In this document: positions 1 through 7,562 of the stretch, piece by piece
Position numbering within the stretch: the stretch's first letter is position 1
How the letters are laid out: each line of letters opens with the position of its first letter
Virus record (IMG/VR): IMGVR_UViG_3300020442_002355
Span: 1 to 54,147 of that record
Source: a virus
Strand: one strand, 5' to 3'
DNA: 54,147 nucleotides
The notes under the pieces: generated by a model
The model's database searches: none
Seen by the model: the letters and a program-made list of their open reading frames with translations, nothing else
Told to the model about the DNA's origin: nothing
Program-made: the position numbers and the translations under genes

Positions 1-122
1 TTTTTAGTAAAGTAAACAGGGTCTTGCTTACATTTAATAAACTCTTCAACCTGCTCCTGAGTAAACTCAATAGGAGTATTTGCTTTTTTTAATAACGGAT
101 TACCAAGATATACGTCACTCAT
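1..122 (-). CDS. gp17: Terminase large subunit gp17, N-terminal fragment (partial)
   Basis: The ATPase/nuclease motor that packages DNA into the prohead. Only the first 40 codons are inside the window; the gene continues past base 1. The N terminus (MSDVYLGNPLLKKAN, then FTQEQVEEF and DPVYF) is the pattern I recognise from T4-like cyanophage gp17, upstream of the Walker A domain, which is not visible here. Position supports the call: it follows gp13-gp14-gp15-gp16 in the T4 order. The start lies 10 nt after the stop of the preceding small gene, so the two are probably co-transcribed. The assignment rests on a short stretch plus synteny. Confidence 0.85.
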   Translation of the reverse strand, partial: MSDVYLGNPLLKKANTPIEFTQEQVEEFIKCKQDPVYFTK

Positions 123-132
123 ATCAAAAAAA

Positions 133-417
133 TTATCCCTGATAAACTACCGATGTTGCGTATACATCTGATGCACTTGAATAAATTAAATCTGTTCTTT
201 CCTTGTGAATAATAATTGGGTCTTTCCCTGCCATATGGACACTTCCATATGTAACACCTGCACCAGTCCTCACTTCAACCAAACGGTCTGATGAGTGAGA
301 ATGTTGTACCATTACATACTCTGCACCAACTCCACCATTTGCTGATGAAGGAACAGATGACCCAGAACCAACATTTACTTGAACTGATTCTCCTAAAAGT
401 TTTACTACAAAAGCCAT
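133..417 (-). CDS. Small conserved phage protein, probably virion-associated
   Basis: A 94-residue protein beginning MAFVVKLLGESVQ. The frame is open further upstream, but the ATG at 417 is preferred because it follows the TGA of the preceding gene by one base (TGATATG), a coupling seen elsewhere in the window, and because the longer form would overlap that gene. The sequence is beta-rich with Gly/Ser/Val stretches, and has no membrane segment, Cys pair or catalytic motif that I can recognise. Its place between the gp16-gp15 block and gp17 suggests a late virion or packaging accessory role; that is inference only. Confidence 0.7.
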   Translation of the reverse strand: MAFVVKLLGESVQVNVGSGSSVPSSANGGVGAEYVMVQHSHSSDRLVEVRTGAGVTYGSVHMAGKDPIIIHKERTDLIYSSASDVYATSVVYQG

Positions 418-418
418 A

Positions 419-1942
419 TCAGCAATTCCACGCTCTAAGGGACTTATTGATTCTGCTATCAGGATCATTAGCAGTTTTAGAAGAAGTCAGTTTCTTCTTC
501 ATACCTTTCATTCTCGCACAAAAAGACGCTCTTCTAGGATTGCCAACTTTTTTTGAAGGTGCCTTAAGATCGCTTCCTGGGTTCTCGCGCTCATACGACT
601 TTCTACCTTTTTCATTCAATCCTCCTTTTTCATTTTTACCTGACTTTTTTGTCCAGGCAGCACCCTCAGTAACATGTAAGAATGATTCGCCTGGTTGTGG
701 TTCTACAACCTTGAAATAAGTAACCCTACACTCAGGGTATACCTTTTCCAGTTCTGCTTGAACTTCAGATTTCTTAGGCATTCTAACCTGAGGGAAGAAC
801 ATCTTCATTCCTAAAGTTCTACCTTTCCAGGTTAAAATTACGTGAATGAGATTGCCAGTTTCTGCTTTGACTCTGGTTGCTTCCTCTAATTCATATGTAT
901 CATACTCAGCAGCAGAAGTAACAACTTGAATTGGTTCTGGTTCAATCAAGTTAGTGACTACAGCAAATGTATCACCATATGCATCAGTCAGTTCCAGTTC
1001 TTCTTTCTTAGTCTTATTACCCCAGTTCTTAGCGCCTTTCTTACGGCACTTGACTAAAGCACCAGAAGCATATGCAGAAGGCCATACAGAATAGCGAGAC
1101 TTGACCTTATGGTAACAAGCGTCCTTCTTACCTTCTTCAACTACAATCAGTTCAACTTCTTCTTTCTTGGTCTTTTTCTTCTTGACGCAGTTTGGATATC
1201 TCTTACCAAACATCGTCTTCATACCTTTCTTCTCATATCCATCCCAACAATCTTCTCCGAATTCCATTTCTTCTTTCTTCAGACCTAACCTACCAAGTAA
1301 AGACTTTTTCTTCTTTACAGGAGCATTATATCCCTTCTGACGCTTTGCATAATCCATATACGACTCACCCTTACGCAGTTTCTTGGAGTCGTCTTTCTTA
1401 GCAGAAGAAGATGAGGAGGATGGTTGTGAACCACGGTCTTCACGGTGTCTTGCCTTTGCTTCACCACCATACTGACGATCTTTCTTAGGATCGGGATGCC
1501 AGTAATCTGCTTCGTGGAGTGTTTCTTCTGTCTTCACGTTAATTGCCTTCCCTTTTCTATTTGGATTTGGATCTTCTTTTTGTTTGCGACGGAATGCTGC
1601 TTCCTCTTCACCTTTATCAAGATTGCGCTTCATCTTACTAGAACCACACTTGGGTTTAGTAGTCTGACCAGGTTGTTTAGCACAAGGTTTGCCAGCATAC
1701 TTACCACCTAACTGAACCCAACCTTTCTTCCCGTCAGAAGACTTGGATTTGTTGAACCAGTCATGCAGTGAACTGTCTCCACTCTTATTGCCTTCAGTTA
1801 TACCAGCTTCAGATGCTGCCTCAGCAGTTTCTTTCTCAGTGGCATCATCCACACTGTACTTATCGAACAGTTTAGGACCATAACCACACTGGTTCCTGGT
1901 TTCTTTCTTCTTACAAAGACGGCAATACTTCTTTTCAGACAT
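419..1942 (-). CDS. Lys/Cys-rich multidomain phage protein (DUF5872/DUF6321-like)
   Basis: A 507-residue, highly basic protein of unknown function. It reads as a string of small Trp/Cys/Lys modules: a CRLCKKKETRNQCGYG segment at the start, an HDWFNKSKS...GWVQLGGKYAGKPCAKQ module (~60-100, DUF5872-like), a CYHKVKSRY...VKCRKKGAKNWGNK module (~270-310) and a C-terminal module ending DPDSRINKSLRAWNC that resembles DUF6321. Regularly spaced Cys and Lys suggest metal or nucleic-acid binding, but no fold is certain. Modules of this type recur in T4-like cyanophages near structural genes. A late motif at 1966-1972 precedes it. Family names are from memory and should be treated as provisional. Confidence 0.75.
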   Translation of the reverse strand: MSEKKYCRLCKKKETRNQCGYGPKLFDKYSVDDATEKETAEAASEAGITEGNKSGDSSLHDWFNKSKSSDGKKGWVQLGGKYAGKPCAKQPGQTTKPKCGSSKMKRNLDKGEEEAAFRRKQKEDPNPNRKGKAINVKTEETLHEADYWHPDPKKDRQYGGEAKARHREDRGSQPSSSSSSAKKDDSKKLRKGESYMDYAKRQKGYNAPVKKKKSLLGRLGLKKEEMEFGEDCWDGYEKKGMKTMFGKRYPNCVKKKKTKKEEVELIVVEEGKKDACYHKVKSRYSVWPSAYASGALVKCRKKGAKNWGNKTKKEELELTDAYGDTFAVVTNLIEPEPIQVVTSAAEYDTYELEEATRVKAETGNLIHVILTWKGRTLGMKMFFPQVRMPKKSEVQAELEKVYPECRVTYFKVVEPQPGESFLHVTEGAAWTKKSGKNEKGGLNEKGRKSYERENPGSDLKAPSKKVGNPRRASFCARMKGMKKKLTSSKTANDPDSRINKSLRAWNC

Positions 1943-1965
1943 TATAGCAAGACAATGCTTTCAGT

Positions 1966-1972
1966 TATTTAT
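1966..1972 (-). promoter_or_regulatory. Late promoter motif ATAAATA
   Basis: Minus strand reads GCATAAATAAC 24 nt before the ATG at 1942. It matches the T4-type late (gp55) core TATAAATA except for the first base. The TAA stop of the preceding gene lies inside the motif. Confidence 0.7.
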
Positions 1973-3114
1973 GCCCTTATAAGATTTCTATACATTTTAA
2001 ATACTGTGGAAGTTGCAGAAGTGGGAGTTGCTAATATTCTTACATTTCCTGAGTTTATATCTGCAGTGAATGTTGCTAAAATAGCACCAGTATTAATTGT
2101 TCCAAATTCACTAACATAAACATCTGTTCCGTCATGAACAATATTTAAAGATGTAACGTGATATTCTGTTCCCCTTGTTATTTGTATCTGATAACTTGCA
2201 GATCTATAGTCAGTTACACTAAACGTATCTACAGAATCTTGTGAAGTTGATGTTGTTGTTGAAGTTGATGTATTAAGATTGAGAATTACGGGACCACCAA
2301 TTTCAATTCCAGACCTAGCAGTAATAATTCCAATAGAGTCTACATTAGTTACATCTTCGTATGTTAATGTTCCTCCAATAGAAACATTTCCAGTAAATGT
2401 TGCGCTAGATGCTGTTATTGAATCAACTTCAATATTTGGAGTTCCAGTTAAACCTTGAGATACAGTAGATATCCCTGCTGTGTGAGCATAACCAACAACA
2501 TCATTACTGGTAGCAGTTGTTCCAATAAATTTTCCTGTGGTTTCATTCCAAGCAATAACCTTTCCATCAACTTTTACGGAATCCCTATCAACATCATCTA
2601 AAAACTCAAGACGAACTTCGCCACCACCACCTTGGGCATTAACAAGGTTTTTAAGATACTCTATTTCTCCGCGAATTTTAACAATTTCTGGGTCACTTAC
2701 ATTTTCTCTTACTTCTTCTTTTGACTTAATAGTCTCCAGAATTTTTAGTGCATGATCAACTGCATCTTCTTCTGTTTCTTCTTCTGTTTCTTCTTCTGTT
2801 TCTTCTTCTACCTCTTCCTTCTCCTCAATTACTTCTTCCTCTATTTCATCTTCTTCATATGGAAGAACTATGGGAGTCGATGCTTCAATAATTTCTTCTT
2901 TCTTTTCTTCTACTTCAGTATATAACCAGGATTCAAGTGCTGCTATTTGCTTTTTTTGAGTCTCTTTTTTCTTCTTATCTTCTTCTAATGAGATTTTAAC
3001 CTGAGAAAACATTGAGTCAATATCAATCTCTCCTACAAGAGAACGAACTTCGTCCTCTTTTTCTTTTTTTGCTTTACCAATAGCAGAGAAAAAATCTTTT
3101 AAATCTGATGTCAT
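1969..3114 (-). CDS. Virion structural-type protein with acidic middle and beta-rich C terminus
   Basis: A 381-residue protein. The N-terminal ~100 residues are helical and charged (KKEKEDE..., EEDKKKKETQKKQ). An extremely acidic stretch follows (~85-120) that contains three 12-nt tandem repeats encoding EETE (around 2766-2805). The C-terminal half is beta-rich with segments such as SVKVDGKVIAWNETTGKF and TGIITARSGIEIGG, which recur in cyanophage tail and fibre proteins. No enzyme motif is visible. It lies 4 nt after the 110-residue gene and probably belongs to the same late unit. A tail or neck accessory role is likely but unproven. Confidence 0.7.
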   Translation of the reverse strand: MTSDLKDFFSAIGKAKKEKEDEVRSLVGEIDIDSMFSQVKISLEEDKKKKETQKKQIAALESWLYTEVEEKKEEIIEASTPIVLPYEEDEIEEEVIEEKEEVEEETEEETEEETEEDAVDHALKILETIKSKEEVRENVSDPEIVKIRGEIEYLKNLVNAQGGGGEVRLEFLDDVDRDSVKVDGKVIAWNETTGKFIGTTATSNDVVGYAHTAGISTVSQGLTGTPNIEVDSITASSATFTGNVSIGGTLTYEDVTNVDSIGIITARSGIEIGGPVILNLNTSTSTTTSTSQDSVDTFSVTDYRSASYQIQITRGTEYHVTSLNIVHDGTDVYVSEFGTINTGAILATFTADINSGNVRILATPTSATSTVFKMYRNLIRA

Positions 3115-3118
3115 AATA

Positions 3119-3451
3119 TTATGTGCTGATTCCTGCAGTTACCATTGCCATACCCTCTGCCAATCTTGATTTTGCTCCTGCAGAAGTTGTAAGTCTAACA
3201 TCATAGAGATATCTTCCTGGTTCCAATGGTGTTGTTATACCAGAAGTCATTGCAATAGAAACTTGACCTGTTGATGAGGTTATTCCAACAGTAAAAGAGT
3301 ATGAGGTTGCAGAACCTGAGTGTTTTTTTATTTTTGCTTCTCCAGTATAACCGGTTAAATCAGTTGCAGCACCGTTAGTTTCCAGAGAGGTAAAGGTCTT
3401 TGAAAAATCAGAACCTTGTGGAATAGTTATGTTCGCGACAATTTTCGCCAT
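3119..3451 (-). CDS. Small beta-rich virion protein (BppU/Ig-like)
   Basis: A 110-residue protein starting MAKIVANITIPQGSDFSKTF. Alternating hydrophobic strands, TDLTGYTGEAKIKK and EPGRYLYDVRLTT resemble the N-terminal domain of phage upper-baseplate (BppU-type) or Ig-like accessory proteins. The similarity is by eye only. It is preceded by a late motif (3468-3474) and an AGAGAGAG purine tract just before the ATG that can serve as ribosome binding site. It sits between small terminase and the acidic structural protein. Confidence 0.7.
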   Translation of the reverse strand: MAKIVANITIPQGSDFSKTFTSLETNGAATDLTGYTGEAKIKKHSGSATSYSFTVGITSSTGQVSIAMTSGITTPLEPGRYLYDVRLTTSAGAKSRLAEGMAMVTAGIST

Positions 3452-3462
3452 CTCTCTCTTTT

Positions 3463-3888
3463 TTAACTATTTATGTTTTGGTCTGCCTTTTTAATCATCT
3501 TCTGAAGTTCAGCAGTAGAACCTACAAACAAAGCATTGGTAACATTTGTAGGTCCCTTTTGAACAGTATCTTCTTCCACATCTTTTAACTTCTTCTGAAG
3601 TTCCATCAGTTTATCAGTGGCATCTGAGACACTCTTAATTAACTGACCAGCAACTTCATATGCTCTTGGTTGTTCAGTCTCTTGTGCTAACTCAAGAATT
3701 CCGTTGATTGCTTCCTGTCCCTTTTCAATAATTGAATATAAGTTGCCACGGGTGTATTCATAATCTTTACGAATATCTTGTGGAGAAGAAGACTTAGGTT
3801 TAACCTGCTCTACCTCTTTCTTTTCTGCAGGAAGAATCTCTCCTGCTAAATTAAATGCCTCATCTAAATTGTTAAATTTATCAGTCAT
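3463..3888 (-). CDS. gp16: Terminase small subunit gp16
   Basis: A 141-residue, largely alpha-helical protein. Small terminase recognises DNA and regulates the gp17 motor. The central block (DIRKDYEYTRGNLYSIIEKG, then AINGILELAQ and AYEVAGQLIKSVSDATDKL) is what I recognise from cyanophage gp16. Length and position just after gp15 and upstream of gp17 agree. The stop is followed almost at once by the next gene, and the late motif of that gene (3468-3474) lies within the last codons. It starts 3 nt after gp15 ends. Confidence 0.85.
   Translation of the reverse strand: MTDKFNNLDEAFNLAGEILPAEKKEVEQVKPKSSSPQDIRKDYEYTRGNLYSIIEKGQEAINGILELAQETEQPRAYEVAGQLIKSVSDATDKLMELQKKLKDVEEDTVQKGPTNVTNALFVGSTAELQKMIKKADQNINS
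3468..3474 (-). promoter_or_regulatory. Late promoter motif ATAAATA
   Basis: Minus strand ACATAAATAGTT, 17 nt before the ATG at 3451. The motif lies inside the last codons of the gp16 gene. Confidence 0.65.
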
Positions 3889-3890
3889 AA

Positions 3891-4883
3891 TTACATAAAG
3901 GTATTACCATCAAAACCAAAGTCATCTCCAATCTCAATCAGGTCATTATCTGCTTGTGTAATAGACTTGAGTGCTGAACCCTTAACGTGGTCTTTTGCTA
4001 TTGTATTATCTCTTGCTCTATCAATAGTAATTTGATTATTACTACCAACCTTCTTAATGTAGATTGACTCTCCATCAATTTCAAAGTAAGTATCTGCTGT
4101 GATACCACTATTGTCTGCTACCTTAATTGTAGTAGCACTAGATAAGATATCTTCAGCAAGAGTTGTTACAGTAGAATCATCATAATCCTTGACTGCTCTA
4201 GGAGTAACTCTGTAAGCAAGATCTCTCTTCTCAGCATTATCAGTATAGTAAGAGAGTGTTGCTTGCTTGATTGGTTCGACTCTTGTGACAGGACCGAACA
4301 GATATGTCTTCGCAGTAAATCTTAATGTATAAAGAAGAACTCTTCTAGTACTGTAATCTCCCTCATAATCATCCTGCATTGTAATATTTTCTAATACAAT
4401 AGGAATATCTCTTTTTTCTTTAAGAGTATCAATCAACTCTACGGAAAGATTAAATGCTGGTTGGAAATAAGGTAAAATCTGTTCCACAATTTGAAGTGCA
4501 TCATCATTCAACTTAGACATAATGCTAAGTTCAAACTGCATATTATAAGGAACAGGAGTAAAAACTTTATTTACTTTTTTAGCAGTATTAGGATCCTTTA
4601 CTGCAATTTTTTGAGTTGTAGTTACTTTACGAGCAGCATCGTAAGTGAGACCAGTAAACTCAAAAGACATTCTTGGCAAAGACAAACTAGTAGACTTATT
4701 CAAATCTCCAGATTGCTCAAGTCTCGCCAAAAACTTCTGTGTAGGACCATATGCCAGAGGAATTTTCATTACACTGAAATCCGTATCAGAAGCATCCTTC
4801 TTCTGAATAGTAATATTATTAAAAAGAGTACCAAAAGATATGATAGTCTTTCTTAAGATTTCGTGGTAAAAATGCTCAAACAT
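3891..4883 (-). CDS. gp15: Proximal tail sheath stabiliser gp15
   Basis: A 330-residue homologue of T4 gp15, the protein that caps the contracted tail and joins it to the head. The N terminus (MFEHFYHEILRKTIISFGTLFNNI) and the segment VPLPYNMQFELS-like VPYNMQFELSIM...ILPYFQPAFNLSVELI are characteristic. The C-terminal ~100 residues carry an extra beta module (ILSSATTIKVADNSGITADTYFEIDGESIYIKKV) that resembles repeats in phage structural proteins. Order gp13-gp14-gp15-gp16 is as in other T4-like phages. A CTAAATA motif precedes it. Confidence 0.9.
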   Translation of the reverse strand: MFEHFYHEILRKTIISFGTLFNNITIQKKDASDTDFSVMKIPLAYGPTQKFLARLEQSGDLNKSTSLSLPRMSFEFTGLTYDAARKVTTTQKIAVKDPNTAKKVNKVFTPVPYNMQFELSIMSKLNDDALQIVEQILPYFQPAFNLSVELIDTLKEKRDIPIVLENITMQDDYEGDYSTRRVLLYTLRFTAKTYLFGPVTRVEPIKQATLSYYTDNAEKRDLAYRVTPRAVKDYDDSTVTTLAEDILSSATTIKVADNSGITADTYFEIDGESIYIKKVGSNNQITIDRARDNTIAKDHVKGSALKSITQADNDLIEIGDDFGFDGNTFM

Positions 4884-4903
4884 AATTATTGGTCACTGTA
4901 TAG

Positions 4904-4910
4904 TATTTAG
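4904..4910 (-). promoter_or_regulatory. Late promoter motif CTAAATA
   Basis: Minus strand TAACTAAATACTATAC, 21 nt before the gp15 ATG. The gp14 stop codon TAA abuts the motif directly. Confidence 0.75.
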
Positions 4911-6299
4911 TTATGGAATTCCGAAAGGATTCTTCTCAGTAAAGTCAAGTATTCCATCTGCCTCAAGTTCAATTGTGTCATTTTCAGCATAACCGTCATC
5001 GGCAGGATCATTATCTAATGAGAATATTGTATGTGTGGCAGAAGAATCAGCGCCAACAATATTTTCGCCAACAGTAAATGTACCGCTAACATTACCAAGT
5101 TCAAGGACATTAGTATTTGTGTTCCAAGTTCTGACTCTTGCAGTTGTACCACTTGTAGAACCAGTAACGACTTCGTTGTAAATAAAGTCTCCACTGTCCG
5201 TTAAACTTGGACTGGATATTGTGATTGTTGGAGCAACAGTGTAACCAATACCAGCCTCAGTAATATTGATAGCAGTAATAGTTCCTGCAGCAGAAACAAC
5301 TGCGGTTGCAGCAGCGGATACTGTAGAAATTCCAGTAAAGGTAATTGTTGGAGTAGTTGTATACCCAGAACCGCCACTAGTTACAGTGATAATTCCGACA
5401 GAACCAAAATCTCCAATTGTAGCATCTGCAGTTGCACCAATTCCAGTAGGACTTACAAATACAACTTCAGGAGTAACTGTGTATCCTGCACCAGGATTTG
5501 TTAGAGTAACTGTCTTTAATGCATCTCTATCTAAAGTAACAGTAGCAACACCTGTCGTTCCTCCGGCAGGGGCAGAAGAAATAGTAACTGCTGGTGCAAC
5601 TGTATAGAATGCTCCTTGACTACCAAGGTTTATAGAACGAATAGCACCATCAACTATACCTGTAACAGCAGTAGCAGTCGTCGCGCTGCCAACTAAGGTC
5701 ATAGTCAGAGTTCCACCAAGAATAGTGGAATAACCAGTTTCACCAACTCCATCGGTATCACTACCAACTAAAGTATCATCAATCTCATCAACACCAGTAT
5801 CAATAACCTCGTCCTCATAACGGAAGAGTTCACATCTCAGTTCATAAACATAGTTTTTCTGTAACTGATAGAATGGTTTTTCATGCTCAACAAACTTTAT
5901 TTCAAACATCCTATCACCAAAAGGCATATAGATGATATCACCTTCTTTAGGTCTGGATGTAAGTCTGAGGTTTGCTTTTCCTTCAGTTAAAGGTGTAATA
6001 TAATTTTCAAATCTTTCTTTAGAGATAATAAAGGTCATCTCCTGGGTTGATTGAATACCAAACTTAGATAGTAATGTGCTATTGTCATCATATCCTTCAT
6101 AGTTCTGAACATATGCCTCAATAGGATATGCATTTTCAAAGGAAGATTGAATGACTTCTTCAATAACAGTATTAGTGGTCAGATAAGAACGTGGAAGATA
6201 GTATACCTCCACTCCATACATCCTCAACTGTTCATTGATTAAATCCTGAACAAGATTCTGTTCTCCTCTTGTGCCTTGAGTAAAGAATGGATTTAACAT
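4911..6299 (-). CDS. gp14: Neck protein gp14 with inserted Gly-Tyr beta repeats
   Basis: A 462-residue head-completion/neck protein that attaches the tail to the filled head. The first ~170 residues are gp14-like (MLNPFFTQGTRGEQNLVQDL, YGVEVYYLPR, IIYMPFGDRMFEIKFVEHEKPFYQLQKNYVYEL). T4 gp14 is about 256 residues. The extra length is a beta-repeat region (~200-370) with four copies of a G-x-GYT-x-x-P unit (AGAFYTVAP-like, NPGAGYTVTP, SGGSGYTTTP, EAGIGYTVAP). The same unit occurs in gp8, gp7 and the 2505-residue protein here. It starts 1 nt after gp13 ends. Confidence 0.9.
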   Translation of the reverse strand: MLNPFFTQGTRGEQNLVQDLINEQLRMYGVEVYYLPRSYLTTNTVIEEVIQSSFENAYPIEAYVQNYEGYDDNSTLLSKFGIQSTQEMTFIISKERFENYITPLTEGKANLRLTSRPKEGDIIYMPFGDRMFEIKFVEHEKPFYQLQKNYVYELRCELFRYEDEVIDTGVDEIDDTLVGSDTDGVGETGYSTILGGTLTMTLVGSATTATAVTGIVDGAIRSINLGSQGAFYTVAPAVTISSAPAGGTTGVATVTLDRDALKTVTLTNPGAGYTVTPEVVFVSPTGIGATADATIGDFGSVGIITVTSGGSGYTTTPTITFTGISTVSAAATAVVSAAGTITAINITEAGIGYTVAPTITISSPSLTDSGDFIYNEVVTGSTSGTTARVRTWNTNTNVLELGNVSGTFTVGENIVGADSSATHTIFSLDNDPADDGYAENDTIELEADGILDFTEKNPFGIP

Positions 6300-6300
6300 A

Positions 6301-7149
6301 TCAACCTATCATATCTAAAGGTGGAAGTTCATATGTATTTGACATCTTCTCCATCAAGTCATCAATCTCTTTTACTGCATCATCATAAATCTGTCTTCCA
6401 TTAAGTTCTACTCCACCCGGAAGTTTGACACCCTGGAACTTAATAAGATTCTGACCCCATTGCTTTTTGATAAGCATAGTCAGATATTTTTTGACGAAGG
6501 AATCGTTCCAAACTCTTGAAAAATCATTTGGATCTACTAATCTAGTACAATCAATAATAATATAATCTCCTACGGATACTCCTCCCCAGTCTATATCAAG
6601 ATACAATCTATCCATTCTCTGGTTAAATCTAATTTGCTTATCTGTAGAAAGAAGAAAATCAATATCTTCCAGATAAGTCTTTGTCATCGCATATGTCAAT
6701 AACTCAGATGACCCCCAATAATAAACGTCATTGAGGAACATCTGATATTTGATGCTGAACATATTACTTACAGAAGTATTAGTTCCATCAAATTTAAATA
6801 TTTTTTGAATCCCTATAATATTAGGAGGGACTTGTAAGTAGTTGCTGTTCTCAGTGTAACTGAAGGTAGTTGCTGTACCAACTATAGATGTGCTAGCAGT
6901 GGTCGTTGCTACTCCTGCTGTAGAACTTTCTCCTGCGGGTGCTCTACCTCTATCCTTATCTTCCTGCGTAATCTTATATTTTAAATACACTTGAGCAGCA
7001 CCGTCATAGTGCCGCTCATGCCAATACTGAAGGGCATCATCAACTAAGTCATCAATTTGCTCATCAGCAACGTTGATTTCCAATACAGGAGCACCTAACT
7101 GCCTTTTACAGTAATCTATTAAAGTCTGCCTAGATGATGGTTGTGCCAT
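6301..7149 (-). CDS. gp13: Neck protein gp13
   Basis: A 282-residue head-completion protein that joins gp14 at the portal vertex. The N terminus (SRQTLIDYCKRQLGAPVLEINVADEQIDDLVDDALQ and YWHERHYDGA) is diagnostic of T4-like gp13. The C terminus (KKQWGQNLIKFQGVKLPGGV) also fits. Length is close to T4 gp13 (about 309). It is followed at once by gp14 and has a late motif 25 nt upstream. Confidence 0.92.
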   Translation of the reverse strand: MAQPSSRQTLIDYCKRQLGAPVLEINVADEQIDDLVDDALQYWHERHYDGAAQVYLKYKITQEDKDRGRAPAGESSTAGVATTTASTSIVGTATTFSYTENSNYLQVPPNIIGIQKIFKFDGTNTSVSNMFSIKYQMFLNDVYYWGSSELLTYAMTKTYLEDIDFLLSTDKQIRFNQRMDRLYLDIDWGGVSVGDYIIIDCTRLVDPNDFSRVWNDSFVKKYLTMLIKKQWGQNLIKFQGVKLPGGVELNGRQIYDDAVKEIDDLMEKMSNTYELPPLDMIG

Positions 7150-7173
7150 TTATTCACAAGTTCCCTATGTGTA

Positions 7174-7180
7174 TATTTAT
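7174..7180 (-). promoter_or_regulatory. Late promoter motif ATAAATA
   Basis: Minus strand TAGATAAATATACAC, 25 nt before the gp13 ATG. It directly abuts the TAG stop of the 54-residue gene. Confidence 0.7.
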
Positions 7181-7345
7181 CTATATCGCAGCAATGGTTT
7201 CTTGTTGTTTAAAATACAACTTACAGAATGCTTTTGCCATATTTCTTAACTCATTTGTATCATCACAACCATCAATTTGAGATGCGATTTTGTGATACTC
7301 AAAACTTTTTGTCAGATTTTTGAGTTCAATTTCATTTGGATCCAT
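7181..7345 (-). CDS. Small acidic/helical conserved protein (54 aa)
   Basis: A 54-residue reading frame: MDPNEIELKNLTKSFEY..., then NELRNMAKAFCKLYFKQQ and a C-terminal ETIAAI. It overlaps the end of the 76-residue gene by 14 nt and ends directly at the gp13 late motif. The whole sequence predicts as two helices. I recognise it as a frequent companion of gp13 in cyanophages but know no function. Its size and helical pattern recall NblA, but key NblA positions do not line up convincingly. Confidence 0.7.
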   Translation of the reverse strand: MDPNEIELKNLTKSFEYHKIASQIDGCDDTNELRNMAKAFCKLYFKQQETIAAI

Positions 7346-7562
7346 TTAGTAACTCCTTTAGTAAGTGTTTGATTTCGTTAATATCCTCTTTCATACTAGC
7401 AACTTCTTGCTCAATGTTCTGTACTTTCTGATTCTTTTTATTTTTTGCCTCACGTCTGGCAATATACCTTTCATAACCAAGAGAATCTACATTTACAATT
7501 GAATCATTATTAGGGTCTCTCAAAAGATTTGAGTGACCCTCTACTCCATGATATTCCATCAT
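7332..7562 (-). CDS. Small coiled-coil protein
   Basis: A 76-residue protein. The N-terminal half (MEYHGVEGHSNLLRDPNN) is polar; the C-terminal half is a heptad-patterned helix (VQNIEQEVASMKEDINEIKHLLKELL), predicted to form a coiled coil. Its ATG overlaps the stop of the 2505-residue gene as ATGA, so translation is probably coupled. A virion or assembly role is suggested by the operon only. Confidence 0.75.
   Translation of the reverse strand: MMEYHGVEGHSNLLRDPNNDSIVNVDSLGYERYIARREAKNKKNQKVQNIEQEVASMKEDINEIKHLLKELLNGSK

Noticed and set aside
7181-7345. NblA (phycobilisome degradation) homologue
   Set aside because: Only size and helical pattern agree; the conserved NblA residues cannot be aligned convincingly.
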